A DNA stretch of 64,000 nucleotides from Hungatella sp. UBA7603 (GTDB lineage Bacteria > Bacillota > Clostridia > Lachnospirales > Lachnospiraceae): positions 1 to 64,000 of the forward strand of contig DLJZ01000027.1 in NCBI GenBank assembly GCA_002478865.1, read 5' to 3'. The position numbers and the translations under genes are program-made. Positions 15,749 to 23,710 of the stretch are shown here, in pieces. The notes beneath the pieces are model-generated. The model did not search any database, was not told the origin of the DNA, and was given only the letters and a program-made list of their open reading frames with translations. Every line of letters begins with the position of its first letter. The stretch's first letter is position 1.

Positions 15749-16240
15749 TTATGATCGCTTCATATCTTCTCTTCCGTATTCATCCACAAAGCGGTATTTT
15801 TCTGGAAGCAAGAACCCCTCTCGTTCCATAAAGGATCTGGATTCTTCCGATCCATTGTAGATACACATGGCAGTTTTGCTTCTTCGAAATCCCATTTTCT
15901 CATAGAGAGCCACGGTTCTTGGGTGGGTATAGAGGATTACATTCTGACCTTTTACCTGATCAAGCAGGAGATTGATCAGCTTTTTTCCAGTTCCATTTCC
16001 CTGAAATTTTTCCTCAAGGGCGATGTTATAAATAGCTGCCTGACAAACTCCGTCCGATAAGGCCCTTCCGACCCCTACTAAGGTTTCTTTGTGGTAAACA
16101 AATACAACCGCATAGCTGTTAGTAAAAATAGTCTCCTGCTCTTTCGCCGTATGGTCTGAAAGCCCTGACCGCCTCAATATATCGGAAACTTGCTGCCAGT
16201 CGATGTTTTCTTTTGTAATCTTGTAAGTGATATCGTTCAT
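15749..16240 (-). CDS. GNAT family N-acetyltransferase
   Basis: A 163-aa GNAT. The acetyl-CoA pyrophosphate loop is VALEEKFQGNGTGKKLI-like: IALEEKFQGNGTGKKL, matching Q/RxxGxG/A at about residues 80-86. A beta-bulge segment NVILYTHPRTVALYEKMGFR follows, a typical GNAT C-terminus. It acetylates an amine with acetyl-CoA. It sits between the ABC ATPase and GST paralogue 2. In Bacillus cysteine-conjugate operons (YtmI, SnaB) a GNAT acetylates S-modified cysteine; the same role is inferred here. Ribosome site GGAGG, 7 nt before the ATG. Confidence 0.85.
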   Translation of the reverse strand: MNDITYKITKENIDWQQVSDILRRSGLSDHTAKEQETIFTNSYAVVFVYHKETLVGVGRALSDGVCQAAIYNIALEEKFQGNGTGKKLINLLLDQVKGQNVILYTHPRTVALYEKMGFRRSKTAMCIYNGSEESRSFMEREGFLLPEKYRFVDEYGREDMKRS

Positions 16241-16269
16241 TGTAGACCTCCAACGCTTTTACTTTCCCT

Positions 16270-17034
16270 TTAAATTGTGAAATCTGGACTCTCCAGCATA
16301 TGGATCTTTACCAGGAATTCCTTTAGGCGTTCATTCTTCGGATTATCAAATATTTCCTTTGGTGTTCCGTCCGCAACAATCCTTCCATTTTCTAAAAATA
16401 GGATTCGGTTTGCTACGTTTTTAACAAAGTTCATTTCGTGAGTCACTAATAAGATGGTGTTGCCCTCTTTAGCTGCATTTCGTATGGTAGTAAGTACCTC
16501 GCTTACTAGTTCCGGGTCTAGAGCGGAGGTGGGTTCATCCATGAGTAGGAGTCTCGGATCCATGGCAAGCGCTCTGGCTATGGCAACCCTCTGCTGCTGT
16601 CCACCGGATAAATGCCTTGGGTAGTGGAACAACCGATCTCCCATTCCAACCTTTTGTAAATGCTTGATTGCCAGCTCTCTTGCTTCGTTCTTTTTTAAAT
16701 TCTTTACTACCACAAGGCCTTCCATGACATTTTCAAGTGCGGTACGGTTCCTAAAAAGATTAAACTGTTGGAATACCATTTCTGTATATCTTCGAAGTTC
16801 CAGTTTTTCTTTGGAGGATTTTGTGGTGAGACTAATCTCTCGGTTATTGATGATCACGCTGCCTTCTTCTGGTTTTTCAAGGAGGTTGATGGAACGCAAA
16901 AGGGTTGATTTTCCGGTTCCGGAAGGACCAATGATGGCTACTACATCTCCTTTGTTGATGGTTAGATCCACTTTATCCAGAACTATATTTTCTCCGTACT
17001 TCTTACTTAGTCCACGAATTTCAATTGCGCTCAT
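16270..17034 (-). CDS. polar amino acid (cystine-type) ABC transporter ATPase
   Basis: A 254-aa GlnQ/TcyC-like ATPase: Walker A GPSGTGKST, Q-loop VFQQFNLF, signature LSGGQQQRVAIARALA, Walker B LLLMDEPTSALDPE, H-loop VTHEMNF. It imports a polar amino acid, cystine or an S-substituted cysteine with the adjacent permease and binding protein. It overlaps the permease end by 14 bp, with its ribosome site inside that gene. Placement in a cysteine-attenuated operon supports a sulfur-amino-acid substrate. Confidence 0.93.
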   Translation of the reverse strand: MSAIEIRGLSKKYGENIVLDKVDLTINKGDVVAIIGPSGTGKSTLLRSINLLEKPEEGSVIINNREISLTTKSSKEKLELRRYTEMVFQQFNLFRNRTALENVMEGLVVVKNLKKNEARELAIKHLQKVGMGDRLFHYPRHLSGGQQQRVAIARALAMDPRLLLMDEPTSALDPELVSEVLTTIRNAAKEGNTILLVTHEMNFVKNVANRILFLENGRIVADGTPKEIFDNPKNERLKEFLVKIHMLESPDFTI

Positions 17035-17764
17035 TCTCCGCCCCTCCTTTTAAAACTGCGACTTGCTCTGGCACGCTCATCTTCTTCTCTATGTATGCAA
17101 ACAACCGTTCCACAAATATGGTCAGCACCCAATAGATCAAAGCAAGAGAACAGTAGATTTCAAAATACCGGTAGCTGCTTCCTGCAAGGATCTTACCTTG
17201 AGCCGTTATTTCCACTACGGAGCAGGTAAATGCAAGAGAAGTACCTTTTACCAGGCCAATGAGTGAGTTTCCAAGAGACGGGATTGCAACTGTAACCGCC
17301 TGGGGAAACAGCACTCTTCGAAATATCTGGAAGCCGTTCATCCCTAAGGATTTGGCGGCTTCCACCTGGCCTTTTTCTACGGACTGTATGGCAGCCCGTA
17401 TGGTCTCAGAATCAAAAGCTGATTGATTCAGTCCTAATGCCACGATGGCAAAAATAATTGGCGGTACCCCGTTGACGTTAAAATTGGTTCCATTGTAGAA
17501 GTTATAGTATTTTAAGGCGATGGGAATCCCAAAGTAGGTTAGGTAGAGCTGAACGATAATGGGAGTTCCTCTCACGATGGATACGAATAAACTACAAATT
17601 TGCCGTAAAACCGGAATGTTGCGGATTTTTACAAATGCGATCAAAAGCCCTACCACCCAGCCAATTACCAGGGCGATTACCGTCAGATTCAGGGTCACGG
17701 GCAAATATTTTAATAATGCGGGGATTTCTGTAAATACTAGCTGCCAATCAAATATTTTGCTCAT
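17021..17764 (-). CDS. polar amino acid (cystine-type) ABC transporter permease
   Basis: A 247-aa HisM/TcyB-type permease with about five helices. The EAA loop EAAKSLGMNGFQIFRRVLFPQA (about 134-155) contacts the ATPase, and the N-terminal VRGTPIIVQLYL segment is typical of amino-acid permeases. It probably works as a homodimer, as only one permease is present. It starts 23 bp after the binding protein with GCTGGAGG upstream. Confidence 0.93.
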   Translation of the reverse strand: MSKIFDWQLVFTEIPALLKYLPVTLNLTVIALVIGWVVGLLIAFVKIRNIPVLRQICSLFVSIVRGTPIIVQLYLTYFGIPIALKYYNFYNGTNFNVNGVPPIIFAIVALGLNQSAFDSETIRAAIQSVEKGQVEAAKSLGMNGFQIFRRVLFPQAVTVAIPSLGNSLIGLVKGTSLAFTCSVVEITAQGKILAGSSYRYFEIYCSLALIYWVLTIFVERLFAYIEKKMSVPEQVAVLKGGAENERN

Positions 17765-17787
17765 CTTGTTCCTCCAGCTTTCCTTCT

Positions 17788-18723
17788 TTATTTATAAGAA
17801 GGAGAATAATCGTTACCAAACCATTTTAAGTTGATTTCCTTTGAGGTTCCATCTTCAATCACTTCTTTTAAGGCCTTATTCAAATCTTCTACCAGCTTCT
17901 CATTTCCTTTGCTTACAATTAAGTAACTGTATGGCTCTCCCATTAAGTCCTTTGAGATATCATTATTGATGGTGACACCTGTTACGTTGAAATTAAACTC
18001 TTTTTGGTAATATTCAAACATTGGTTTATCCATTAAGACGAAATCGTATTTACCAGCCTCAACATCCTGGATCTGAAGAACTAAGTCTTCTTCGCTGTAT
18101 TCAATCTTAATTGGATTTTGAGGATTGGCAGCGTTATAATTTTCAAGAGCTGTCGTAATGTTAATTCCTGCCTGAGAAATGGTTTTTAGGCCTGCGAGAT
18201 CATTCCATGATCCAATATTTGCTGCCTTGTTATTGTCTTTTGCAAAGATAGCAACGTATTCGTTGGCGAAAATTGGATCTGTAAATAAGTACTTCTCTTT
18301 TCTTTTTTCATTCTTTGCGAAGTTGTTTACACCAATCTGGTAACGGTCAGAATCAAGTCCTGCGAAAATAGATGGGAAATCAGTCACTTCAATTTCAAGC
18401 TTATACTGAGGGAGCTTTTCAAAAACAGCATTGATTAAATCAATGTTATGTCCGGTTAATTTATTATCGGTACCTACAAATGTAAATGGCTTTGGAGAAC
18501 CACCGGTAGCTGCGTAAATGATGACAGGCTCTGAACTATTTTGTGCTTCCTTGCTGGTTTCTGCCGTATTACTGGTTTCTGCTGCCTTACTGGTTTCTTC
18601 TGTTTTATTGGTTTCGGAAGCAGCCGTTTTCTTCTCTGTTCCGGCACAGCCAGCCAATGCTCCAATCACGGTTACTGCTGCAAGCAATCCTAATACTGTC
18701 TTTTTTGTGAAATTTTTCTTCAT
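17788..18723 (-). CDS. polar amino acid-binding lipoprotein
   Basis: A 311-aa family 3 solute-binding protein. The signal peptide ends in the lipobox ALAGC (Cys about 26). A low-complexity Thr/Ser/Glu/Ala linker with repeated AETS units (about 32-65) tethers it. The binding domain has GSPKPFTFVGTDNKLTGHNIDL, YQIGVNNFAKNEKRKEKYLFTDP and YDFVLMDKP, as in cystine and polar amino acid binders (TcyA/TcyJ/YxeM-like). It is the second gene of the operon, after GST paralogue 3. An S-modified or oxidised cysteine ligand is inferred from context. Confidence 0.92.
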   Translation of the reverse strand: MKKNFTKKTVLGLLAAVTVIGALAGCAGTEKKTAASETNKTEETSKAAETSNTAETSKEAQNSSEPVIIYAATGGSPKPFTFVGTDNKLTGHNIDLINAVFEKLPQYKLEIEVTDFPSIFAGLDSDRYQIGVNNFAKNEKRKEKYLFTDPIFANEYVAIFAKDNNKAANIGSWNDLAGLKTISQAGINITTALENYNAANPQNPIKIEYSEEDLVLQIQDVEAGKYDFVLMDKPMFEYYQKEFNFNVTGVTINNDISKDLMGEPYSYLIVSKGNEKLVEDLNKALKEVIEDGTSKEINLKWFGNDYSPSYK

Positions 18724-18747
18724 AACTTTTCTCCTCTTTTTTACTGA

Positions 18748-19737
18748 TTAGTAATTAATTTTTCTAGTTCCAAATTTCTCGTCTCTATTATGTGCTTCCT
18801 TCCATATTGAAATGTCTGGGCCCAAAGGAAGGATATTGTATGGATTATGTGCATGGTTTCCAAGAAGATATCCCTTCTTAATGGAGTCAAAATCCGTTGC
18901 TTCTTTAAATGCTGGAATGGAATATAAATCTTTTGCGTAATTCCATAGATTATCAAAATCGGTCAGCCGATTTCTATTGGTCTTAAAGCAGAAATAATAA
19001 GCTGCGTCAAATCTGGAAAGAGTCACATAAAGGCGAATATCGGAGTCTGTAATCTGGTCTCCAAATAAGTATCTGCTTTTTGAAAGCCGTTCTTCTAACC
19101 AATCAAGTCTTTCAAATAAGACATCATATGCCTTTTCATATTCCTCCTGGGACTGAGCAAAACCTGCCTTATAAACTCCGTTGTTTACATCGTGAAATAT
19201 AATAGCGTTTAGTGCATCAATTTCCGTTCTTAATTCTTCTGGGTATAGATCAGGGGCTCCTTCTTTGTGAAATGGCTTCCACACGGTCTCCCAGTAATTG
19301 GTCAAATGGTGGTAATCATTATTGACTACCTTTCTGGTTTTTACATCAACAATGGTTGGGACTGTAGCTCTTCCTTCATATTCCGGTGCCGTCTCAGCGT
19401 AGATTTCAGGAAGATAACGAATCTTTAGTACTGGATCAACCCCTCCTTCATCTAAGGCAAATTCCCACCCTTTATCCGTTCTTATCGGGCTTACCGTTCC
19501 AATACTGACCACATCTTCTAAGCCTAACAGCTTTAATGCTATGACCTGCCTTGTGGCCCAGGGGCAAAGGGGAGTCCAGATTAAACGATATCTTCCAGCT
19601 TCTACTAAAAGTTCTCCCTCCCCGTCTCCAAATGGGGTGATGAAATAATTATCCTGCCTTACAAACGCACCTGTCTTTGATACTTCATGAGCATCTTCTG
19701 AAGTTACTACCTTACCAAATTTCTCTTCTATGGCCAT
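18748..19737 (-). CDS. glutathionyl-hydroquinone reductase-like GST (paralogue 3)
   Basis: A 329-aa ECM4/YqjG-family GST, first structural gene of the operon. The active site is IWTPLCPWATRQV, with Cys58 as nucleophile. The conserved TVPTIVDVKTRKVVNNDYHHL and RYLFGDQITDSDIRLYVTLSRFDAAYY segments are present. The start at 19737 (MAIEEKF) is chosen because AGAAGG lies 7 nt upstream. An in-frame TTG at 19770 would sit in the U-tract of the attenuator terminator. Expression depends on read-through of that terminator, 32 bp upstream. It is more like paralogue 2 than paralogue 1. Confidence 0.88.
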   Translation of the reverse strand: MAIEEKFGKVVTSEDAHEVSKTGAFVRQDNYFITPFGDGEGELLVEAGRYRLIWTPLCPWATRQVIALKLLGLEDVVSIGTVSPIRTDKGWEFALDEGGVDPVLKIRYLPEIYAETAPEYEGRATVPTIVDVKTRKVVNNDYHHLTNYWETVWKPFHKEGAPDLYPEELRTEIDALNAIIFHDVNNGVYKAGFAQSQEEYEKAYDVLFERLDWLEERLSKSRYLFGDQITDSDIRLYVTLSRFDAAYYFCFKTNRNRLTDFDNLWNYAKDLYSIPAFKEATDFDSIKKGYLLGNHAHNPYNILPLGPDISIWKEAHNRDEKFGTRKINY

Positions 19738-19768
19738 ATTTTTGCCTTCTTTCCTGTATTTTGGGTAC

Positions 19769-19798
19769 AAAAAAAGCAGATGCCGTCCGACACCTGCT
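19769..19798 (-). terminator. attenuator terminator of the GST/ABC operon
   Basis: Minus strand: AGCAGGTGTC pairs with GGCATCTGCT (one G-U in the middle, one near the loop), followed by U7 (19769-19775). It lies between the Cys leader ORF and the first gene and is nearly identical in sequence to the cysK attenuator at 21048-21078. Confidence 0.8.
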
Positions 19799-19823
19799 CA
19801 TCTAAGCATACATGCTAAGGGGA

Positions 19824-19931
19824 TCAGGTTTCAAAACGCATTGGACTCACTTCTTTGTGATTCATGCGGCTCATGCAACATCTGCACATGATGGTGAAAT
19901 CTGTGTTGAAATTCATTTTACATTCCTTCAT
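19824..19931 (-). CDS. cysteine-rich leader peptide (attenuator ORF) of the GST/ABC operon
   Basis: A 35-codon ORF, too short for usual gene callers. AAGGGAG lies 6 nt before its ATG. Codons 16-19 read Cys-Arg-Cys-Cys (TGC AGA TGT TGC), and codon 4 is also Cys: four Cys in 35 residues, with no other sign of function. Its stop codon lies 26 nt before the terminator stem. ACC TGA at the ORF end can pair with CAGGT in the terminator's 5' arm, a possible antiterminator that a ribosome at the stop codon would block, while one stalled on the Cys codons would leave it free. That gives expression when Cys-tRNA is short. This is inferred from sequence. Confidence 0.7.
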   Translation of the reverse strand: MKECKMNFNTDFTIMCRCCMSRMNHKEVSPMRFET

Positions 19932-19967
19932 TTTGAACTCCCTTCCCTGCGTCTTTCTTCTATGTTA

Positions 19968-19997
19968 ATCATACCATTCCTGTAGGTTTCTGTATAA
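19968..19997 (-). promoter_or_regulatory. promoter of the GST/ABC operon
   Basis: Minus strand: TTATAC (19992-19997), 18-bp spacer, TATGAT (19968-19973). The weak -35 and the dyad centred about 65 bp upstream of the expected start suggest LysR-type activation. The metY promoter has the same TTATAC-N18 spacing. Confidence 0.55.
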
Positions 19998-20002
19998 TAT
20001 AT

Positions 20003-20044
20003 AAAAAATACAGCTGGTAATAAGATTTTCTTATAACCAGCTGT
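20003..20044 (-). terminator. cysK terminator overlapping a LysR-type dyad
   Basis: A 16-bp stem (20010-20025 with 20029-20044, one mismatch) is followed on the minus strand by AUUUUUU. It ends cysK. The stem centre (20016-20036) aligns with the dyad upstream of metY at 17 of 21 positions and lies at about -65 of the GST operon promoter, so it may also be a regulator site. Confidence 0.75.
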
Positions 20045-20079
20045 AGATACCCACCAGTCACCTTGTACGTCAGATCTCT

Positions 20080-21012
20080 TTAGCCAAATAATGGGGTGGA
20101 CAGATAGCGGTCACCGGAATCAGGTAAGATGACAACAATGGTCTTTCCCTTATTCTCAGGTTTCTCTGCTAATATTTTTGCTGCCTTTAATGCAGCTCCA
20201 GATGAAATTCCCACTAAGATTCCCTCAGATGTAGCAAATGTTTTTCCTTCTGCGAAGGAATCTTCATTTTCAACCGTGATAACTTCATCATAAATCTTAG
20301 TATCCAATACGTCAGGAACGAATCCTGCACCGATTCCCTGAATCTTATGAGGACCAGGGTTACCACCGGAAAGAATTGGGCTGCTTGCCGGTTCAACCGC
20401 TACGATCTTAATATCGGGGTTCTTTTCTTTTAAGAAAGCACCAACACCTGTAATAGTTCCACCAGTGCCTACGCCAGCAACAAAGATGTCAACCACTCCA
20501 TCTGTTTGTTCCCAGATTTCAGGTCCAGTGGTAGCTTTGTGTACCTTTGGATTTGCGGGATTCACAAACTGACCAAGAATGACAGAACCAGGAATGGATT
20601 CCTTTAACTCTTCTGCCTTTGCGATGGCGCCTTTCATGCCCTTAGCGCCTTCTGTAAGTACAAGTTCTGCTCCATAAGCCTTTAATAAGTTTCTTCTTTC
20701 CACACTCATAGTATCTGGAAGAGTAAGTATTGTCTTATAGCCTTTCGCTGCTGCAACTGCTGCAAGGCCGATTCCTGTGTTACCAGAGGTTGGTTCAATG
20801 ATGGTAGCACCTGGTGTTAACACACCGCTTGCTTCTGCATCTTCAATCATGGCAAGTGCAATACGATCTTTTACGGAACCAGCTGGGTTTAAATATTCCA
20901 GCTTTGCAAGTATGGTGACATCCTTAATTCCTTCTTTTGCGCTGTAACGGTTTAATTTAAGTAATGGTGTTCCTCCAATTAATTCTAATGCACTTTCTTT
21001 GATTGCTCCCAT
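20080..21012 (-). CDS. cysK: cysteine synthase A (O-acetylserine sulfhydrylase)
   Basis: A 310-aa PLP enzyme making cysteine from O-acetylserine and sulfide. The PLP lysine is Lys48 in [11 protein letters not shown]. The substrate loop PTSGNTGIG and phosphate-binding [10 protein letters not shown] are intact, and the C-terminus has [15 protein letters not shown]. The start at 21012 follows GGAGG at 8 nt. An upstream in-frame start at 21027 would overlap that site. The gene is transcribed alone: strong promoter, 270-nt leader with a Cys-rich leader ORF and terminator, and its own terminator downstream. No cysE is in the window. Confidence 0.96.
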   Translation of the reverse strand: MGAIKESALELIGGTPLLKLNRYSAKEGIKDVTILAKLEYLNPAGSVKDRIALAMIEDAEASGVLTPGATIIEPTSGNTGIGLAAVAAAKGYKTILTLPDTMSVERRNLLKAYGAELVLTEGAKGMKGAIAKAEELKESIPGSVILGQFVNPANPKVHKATTGPEIWEQTDGVVDIFVAGVGTGGTITGVGAFLKEKNPDIKIVAVEPASSPILSGGNPGPHKIQGIGAGFVPDVLDTKIYDEVITVENEDSFAEGKTFATSEGILVGISSGAALKAAKILAEKPENKGKTIVVILPDSGDRYLSTPLFG

Positions 21013-21047
21013 GATGTAATCCTCCATTTTTTATTATTATAATTATG

Positions 21048-21078
21048 AAAAAAAGCAGATGCCGCCATGGCACCTGCT
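21048..21078 (-). terminator. attenuator terminator of cysK
   Basis: Minus strand: AGCAGGTGCC pairs with GGCATCTGCT (one G-U), loop of 5 nt, followed by U7. It lies 36 bp before the cysK start. The stem sequence is almost the same as that of the attenuator at 19769-19798. Confidence 0.82.
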
Positions 21079-21140
21079 CTTGGTATTCATGAAATATACT
21101 GCTATTTCATATCCATAAGCTGTCAGGCAACGCGGTGGCA

Positions 21141-21239
21141 TTACAATGAAACTGTATTACACTCCATATATACAGCCTGACAACAACATTTATTATTTAA
21201 AAAGATCTGATTATTTAAAACACTATAATTGTTTTTCAT
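21141..21239 (-). CDS. cysteine-triplet leader peptide (attenuator ORF) of cysK
   Basis: A 32-codon ORF preceded by GAGGTG at 7 nt. Codons 18-20 are TGT TGT TGT (Cys-Cys-Cys, 21180-21188), and codon 27 is also Cys. The last Cys codon overlaps the 5' arm of an 8-bp hairpin (21175-21182 with 21121-21128), so a ribosome stalled there would disrupt it. Sequence just after the stop (ATGCCACC) can pair with GGCGGCAT in the terminator's 3' arm, a possible antiterminator that a ribosome at the stop would cover. A further hairpin lies at 21089-21110. The arrangement matches classical amino-acid attenuators, here sensing Cys-tRNA. Cys-Cys-Cys leader peptides are known in actinobacteria. Confidence 0.75.
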   Translation of the reverse strand: MKNNYSVLNNQIFLNNKCCCQAVYMECNTVSL

Positions 21240-21293
21240 ATTCGGTCACCTCTTCTATTACATACATGTTTAATATGTTTATATGTTATAATT

Positions 21294-21322
21294 ATATTAA
21301 TACATATGGAGGTGTGTGTCAA
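21294..21322 (-). promoter_or_regulatory. promoter of cysK
   Basis: Minus strand: consensus -35 TTGACA (21317-21322), 17-bp spacer, -10 TAATAT (21294-21299). It sits 18 bp after the MalY-like gene stop. No LysR-type dyad is seen at -65, so control is likely by the attenuator alone. Confidence 0.78.
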
Positions 21323-21339
21323 TGTTTTTTTATATTTTT

Positions 21340-22524
21340 TTAAAGATTTGTGATGGCATCTCTTAATTTATCAAGAGCTATGGTTAAGGTGGACCTTGGA
21401 CATGCAATATTGATCCGCTCAAATCCCTCTCCTGCCGCTCCAAAGATAGCCCCGCTGTCCAACCAAAGACCTGCCTTTTTTACAATTAAATCTTCTCGTT
21501 CTACCTCTGTAAGTCCAAGTTCCCGAAAATCCAACCAGACCAGATAAGTACCTTCTGGCTCCAACAACTTGATATTTGGCAGATTATCTTTTAAATACTC
21601 CCGTACATAAGAAAGGTTCCCTTTTAAATACTCCATCAGCTCCTTATGCCACTCTCCTCCGTGGCGATAAGCCGCCTCACAGGCGGTAAGCCCTAAGGTG
21701 TTCAGCTGGCTGTAACCGGCTGCTGCCACCTCTTTTTTAAACCATTTTCTAATGTCTGGGTTTGAGATAAATAAGTTAGATACCTGTAGTCCAGCAAGAT
21801 TAAAGGTTTTGCTGGGAGACGTGCAGGTGATTGTCCTGTTTTTCAACTCCTCATTAATGGCTGCAAAGACCTGATGCTTTCCCTGATATACAAAATCGTG
21901 ATGAATCTCATCGCTGATAACTAAGATGTCGTGTCGAATGCAGATTTCACCCAGCTGCTCTAACTCTTCCCTGGAATATACTCTTCCCACTGGATTATGG
22001 GGATTGCATAACAGAAATAATTTAACCTGGTTTTCTACTGCCTTTTTCTCAAAGTCCTCCAAGTCCATTCTGTAAATGCCGTCTTCTCCGAGAACCAGGG
22101 TGTTGTCCACGATTTTCCTGTCATTATCTTCAATGACCTCACTAAAGGGATAATACACTGGCTGCTGAATCATGACTCCATCTCCAGGTTTCGTAAAAGC
22201 TTTTACTGCCATTGCCAAAGCAAAGACTACGCCAGGGGTCTTAACAAGCCATCTTCTCTCAACAGTCCAATCATGTTTCTTTTCCATCCAGTCCTTCACG
22301 GCTAGGAAATAATCGTCTTGCACTTCGCTGTAGCCAAAGATTCCATGTTGAACCCGTTCTGTAATGGCATCTAGCACCGCCTGTGAGACTTTGAAATCCA
22401 TATCGGCAACCCATAAAGGAAGAATATCCTCCGGTTTTCCTCTACGGACAGCAAAATCGTATTTCAGGCAGTTGGTGTTTCTTCTCTCTATTAATTCATC
22501 AAAATCGTGATTTCCCTTATTCAT
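21340..22524 (-). CDS. MalY/PatB-type cystathionine beta-lyase
   Basis: A 394-aa class I/II PLP enzyme of the MalY/PatB group, cleaving cystathionine or cysteine S-conjugates to a thiol, pyruvate and ammonia. The N-terminal RRNTNCLKYDF, LPLWVADMDF motif and the PLP lysine in SPSKTFNLAGLQ are typical. NPHNPVGRV and DEIHHDF hold PLP contacts. The C-terminus has INIACPRSTL. It overlaps the metB-like gene by 8 bp, so the two are coupled: gamma-synthase first, beta-lyase second, giving homocysteine from cysteine. C-S lyase action on conjugates is an alternative role. Confidence 0.9.
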   Translation of the reverse strand: MNKGNHDFDELIERRNTNCLKYDFAVRRGKPEDILPLWVADMDFKVSQAVLDAITERVQHGIFGYSEVQDDYFLAVKDWMEKKHDWTVERRWLVKTPGVVFALAMAVKAFTKPGDGVMIQQPVYYPFSEVIEDNDRKIVDNTLVLGEDGIYRMDLEDFEKKAVENQVKLFLLCNPHNPVGRVYSREELEQLGEICIRHDILVISDEIHHDFVYQGKHQVFAAINEELKNRTITCTSPSKTFNLAGLQVSNLFISNPDIRKWFKKEVAAAGYSQLNTLGLTACEAAYRHGGEWHKELMEYLKGNLSYVREYLKDNLPNIKLLEPEGTYLVWLDFRELGLTEVEREDLIVKKAGLWLDSGAIFGAAGEGFERINIACPRSTLTIALDKLRDAITNL

Positions 22525-23671
22525 GAAATACCTGCTCCAATTCTTTGATTAAATCTTCTACGTCCTCGATCCCAACGGATAACCGAAGAATGCGGTCCGT
22601 TACTCCATTGGCTGCCAGAACTTCTTTTGGTACATCTGCATGGGTTTGGGTGATTGGATAAGTGATCAGTGTCTCTACCCCACCAAGGCTTTCTGCAAAA
22701 CGGATCAATCTAACATCTTTTAAAATCTTATGAGCCAGCTCTTTTGATTCCACTTCAAAGGTGACCATACAACCAAATCCTCTTGATTGCTTTTTACAGA
22801 CTTCATGTCCCGGATGATCAACCAGACCTGGATAACACACTTTCGTTACCTTCTTCTCCTGACAAAGCCAGGAAACCAGTTTTTCTGCATTTTTCTCTCC
22901 ACGTTCCATTCTCAGAGCAAGGGTTTTAATTCCTCTTAAAATCAACCAGCTATCAAAAGGCGCAAGACCGGAACCTACTGTCTTGATTAAGAAACGCAGT
23001 TTTTCAGAAAGCTCATTGGTGGAGGTGACCAGAAATCCTGCTATGGTATCGTTATGCCCGCCCAGATACTTCGTTCCACTATGAACCACAACATCTGCTC
23101 CCAGTTTTAAAGGGTTCTGGAAATAAGGAGACATAAACGTATTATCTACAATTAGAAGAAGCCCGTGCCTTTTTGATATTTCAGCCAGCTTTTCAATGTC
23201 AATTACATTCATCATGGGATTGGTGGGGGTCTCAATAAAGATGGCTTTTGTATTCTCCCCTACTAACTTCTCAAACTCTTCTGGGGCGCATTTGGCGCAG
23301 TCGACAGAGCTAAATAAAATACCATTTTTCTTGCTCACATTATCAAAGAGACGAATGCTTCCTCCATATAAATCACAGTCTGTAATAATATGGTCACCGG
23401 GATGGAATAATTCCATCAGCGCCGTAATGGCTGCCATTCCGCTGGAAAATGCCAATGCATCCACACCGCTCTCCAAAGCTGCAACCACCTTTTCCAGTTG
23501 CTCTCTGGTTGGGTTTTGCAAACGGCTGTAATCGTATCCAGTGCTTTCACCCACACCTCTATGTGCAAATGTAGCTGTCTGATAAATAGGGAAGCTGATT
23601 GCCCCTGAACGATCTACCGTTTCCTCTGTTCCATTGCCGTATAAACACTTTGTTGAAATTCCATATTCCAT
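22517..23671 (-). CDS. cystathionine gamma-synthase/gamma-lyase family PLP enzyme
   Basis: A 384-aa Cys/Met-metabolism PLP enzyme. AFSSGMAAITALMELFHPGD (PLP phosphate site), DNTFMSPYFQNPL and the PLP lysine in VVHSGTKYLGGHND are intact. LSVGIEDVEDLI ends the fold. Synthase and lyase members are hard to separate by sequence. Pairing with a beta-lyase favours cystathionine gamma-synthase, that is transsulfuration from cysteine to homocysteine. It is first gene of a two-gene operon, with a -10 TATACT at 23711-23716 and a LysR-type dyad further upstream. Confidence 0.88.
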   Translation of the reverse strand: MEYGISTKCLYGNGTEETVDRSGAISFPIYQTATFAHRGVGESTGYDYSRLQNPTREQLEKVVAALESGVDALAFSSGMAAITALMELFHPGDHIITDCDLYGGSIRLFDNVSKKNGILFSSVDCAKCAPEEFEKLVGENTKAIFIETPTNPMMNVIDIEKLAEISKRHGLLLIVDNTFMSPYFQNPLKLGADVVVHSGTKYLGGHNDTIAGFLVTSTNELSEKLRFLIKTVGSGLAPFDSWLILRGIKTLALRMERGEKNAEKLVSWLCQEKKVTKVCYPGLVDHPGHEVCKKQSRGFGCMVTFEVESKELAHKILKDVRLIRFAESLGGVETLITYPITQTHADVPKEVLAANGVTDRILRLSVGIEDVEDLIKELEQVFHE

Positions 23672-23710
23672 ACTTATTCACCGCTTTCTATTTTTCTAGT
23701 TTCTCCTATA

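Noticed and set aside
19738..19770. N-terminal extension of GST paralogue 3 from a TTG at 19770
   Set aside because: That codon lies in the U-tract of the attenuator terminator and has no ribosome site.
19740..19970. SAM-I (S-box) riboswitch ahead of the GST/ABC operon
   Set aside because: None of the conserved S-box bases were found on the minus strand. A translatable Cys-rich ORF occupies the region.
21028..21300. T-box riboswitch ahead of cysK
   Set aside because: The leader carries ACCGCG-like bases (minus strand GCCACCGCG), but there is no AGGGTGG-ACCGCG T-box core and no specifier stem. The Cys-codon ORF explains the leader better.
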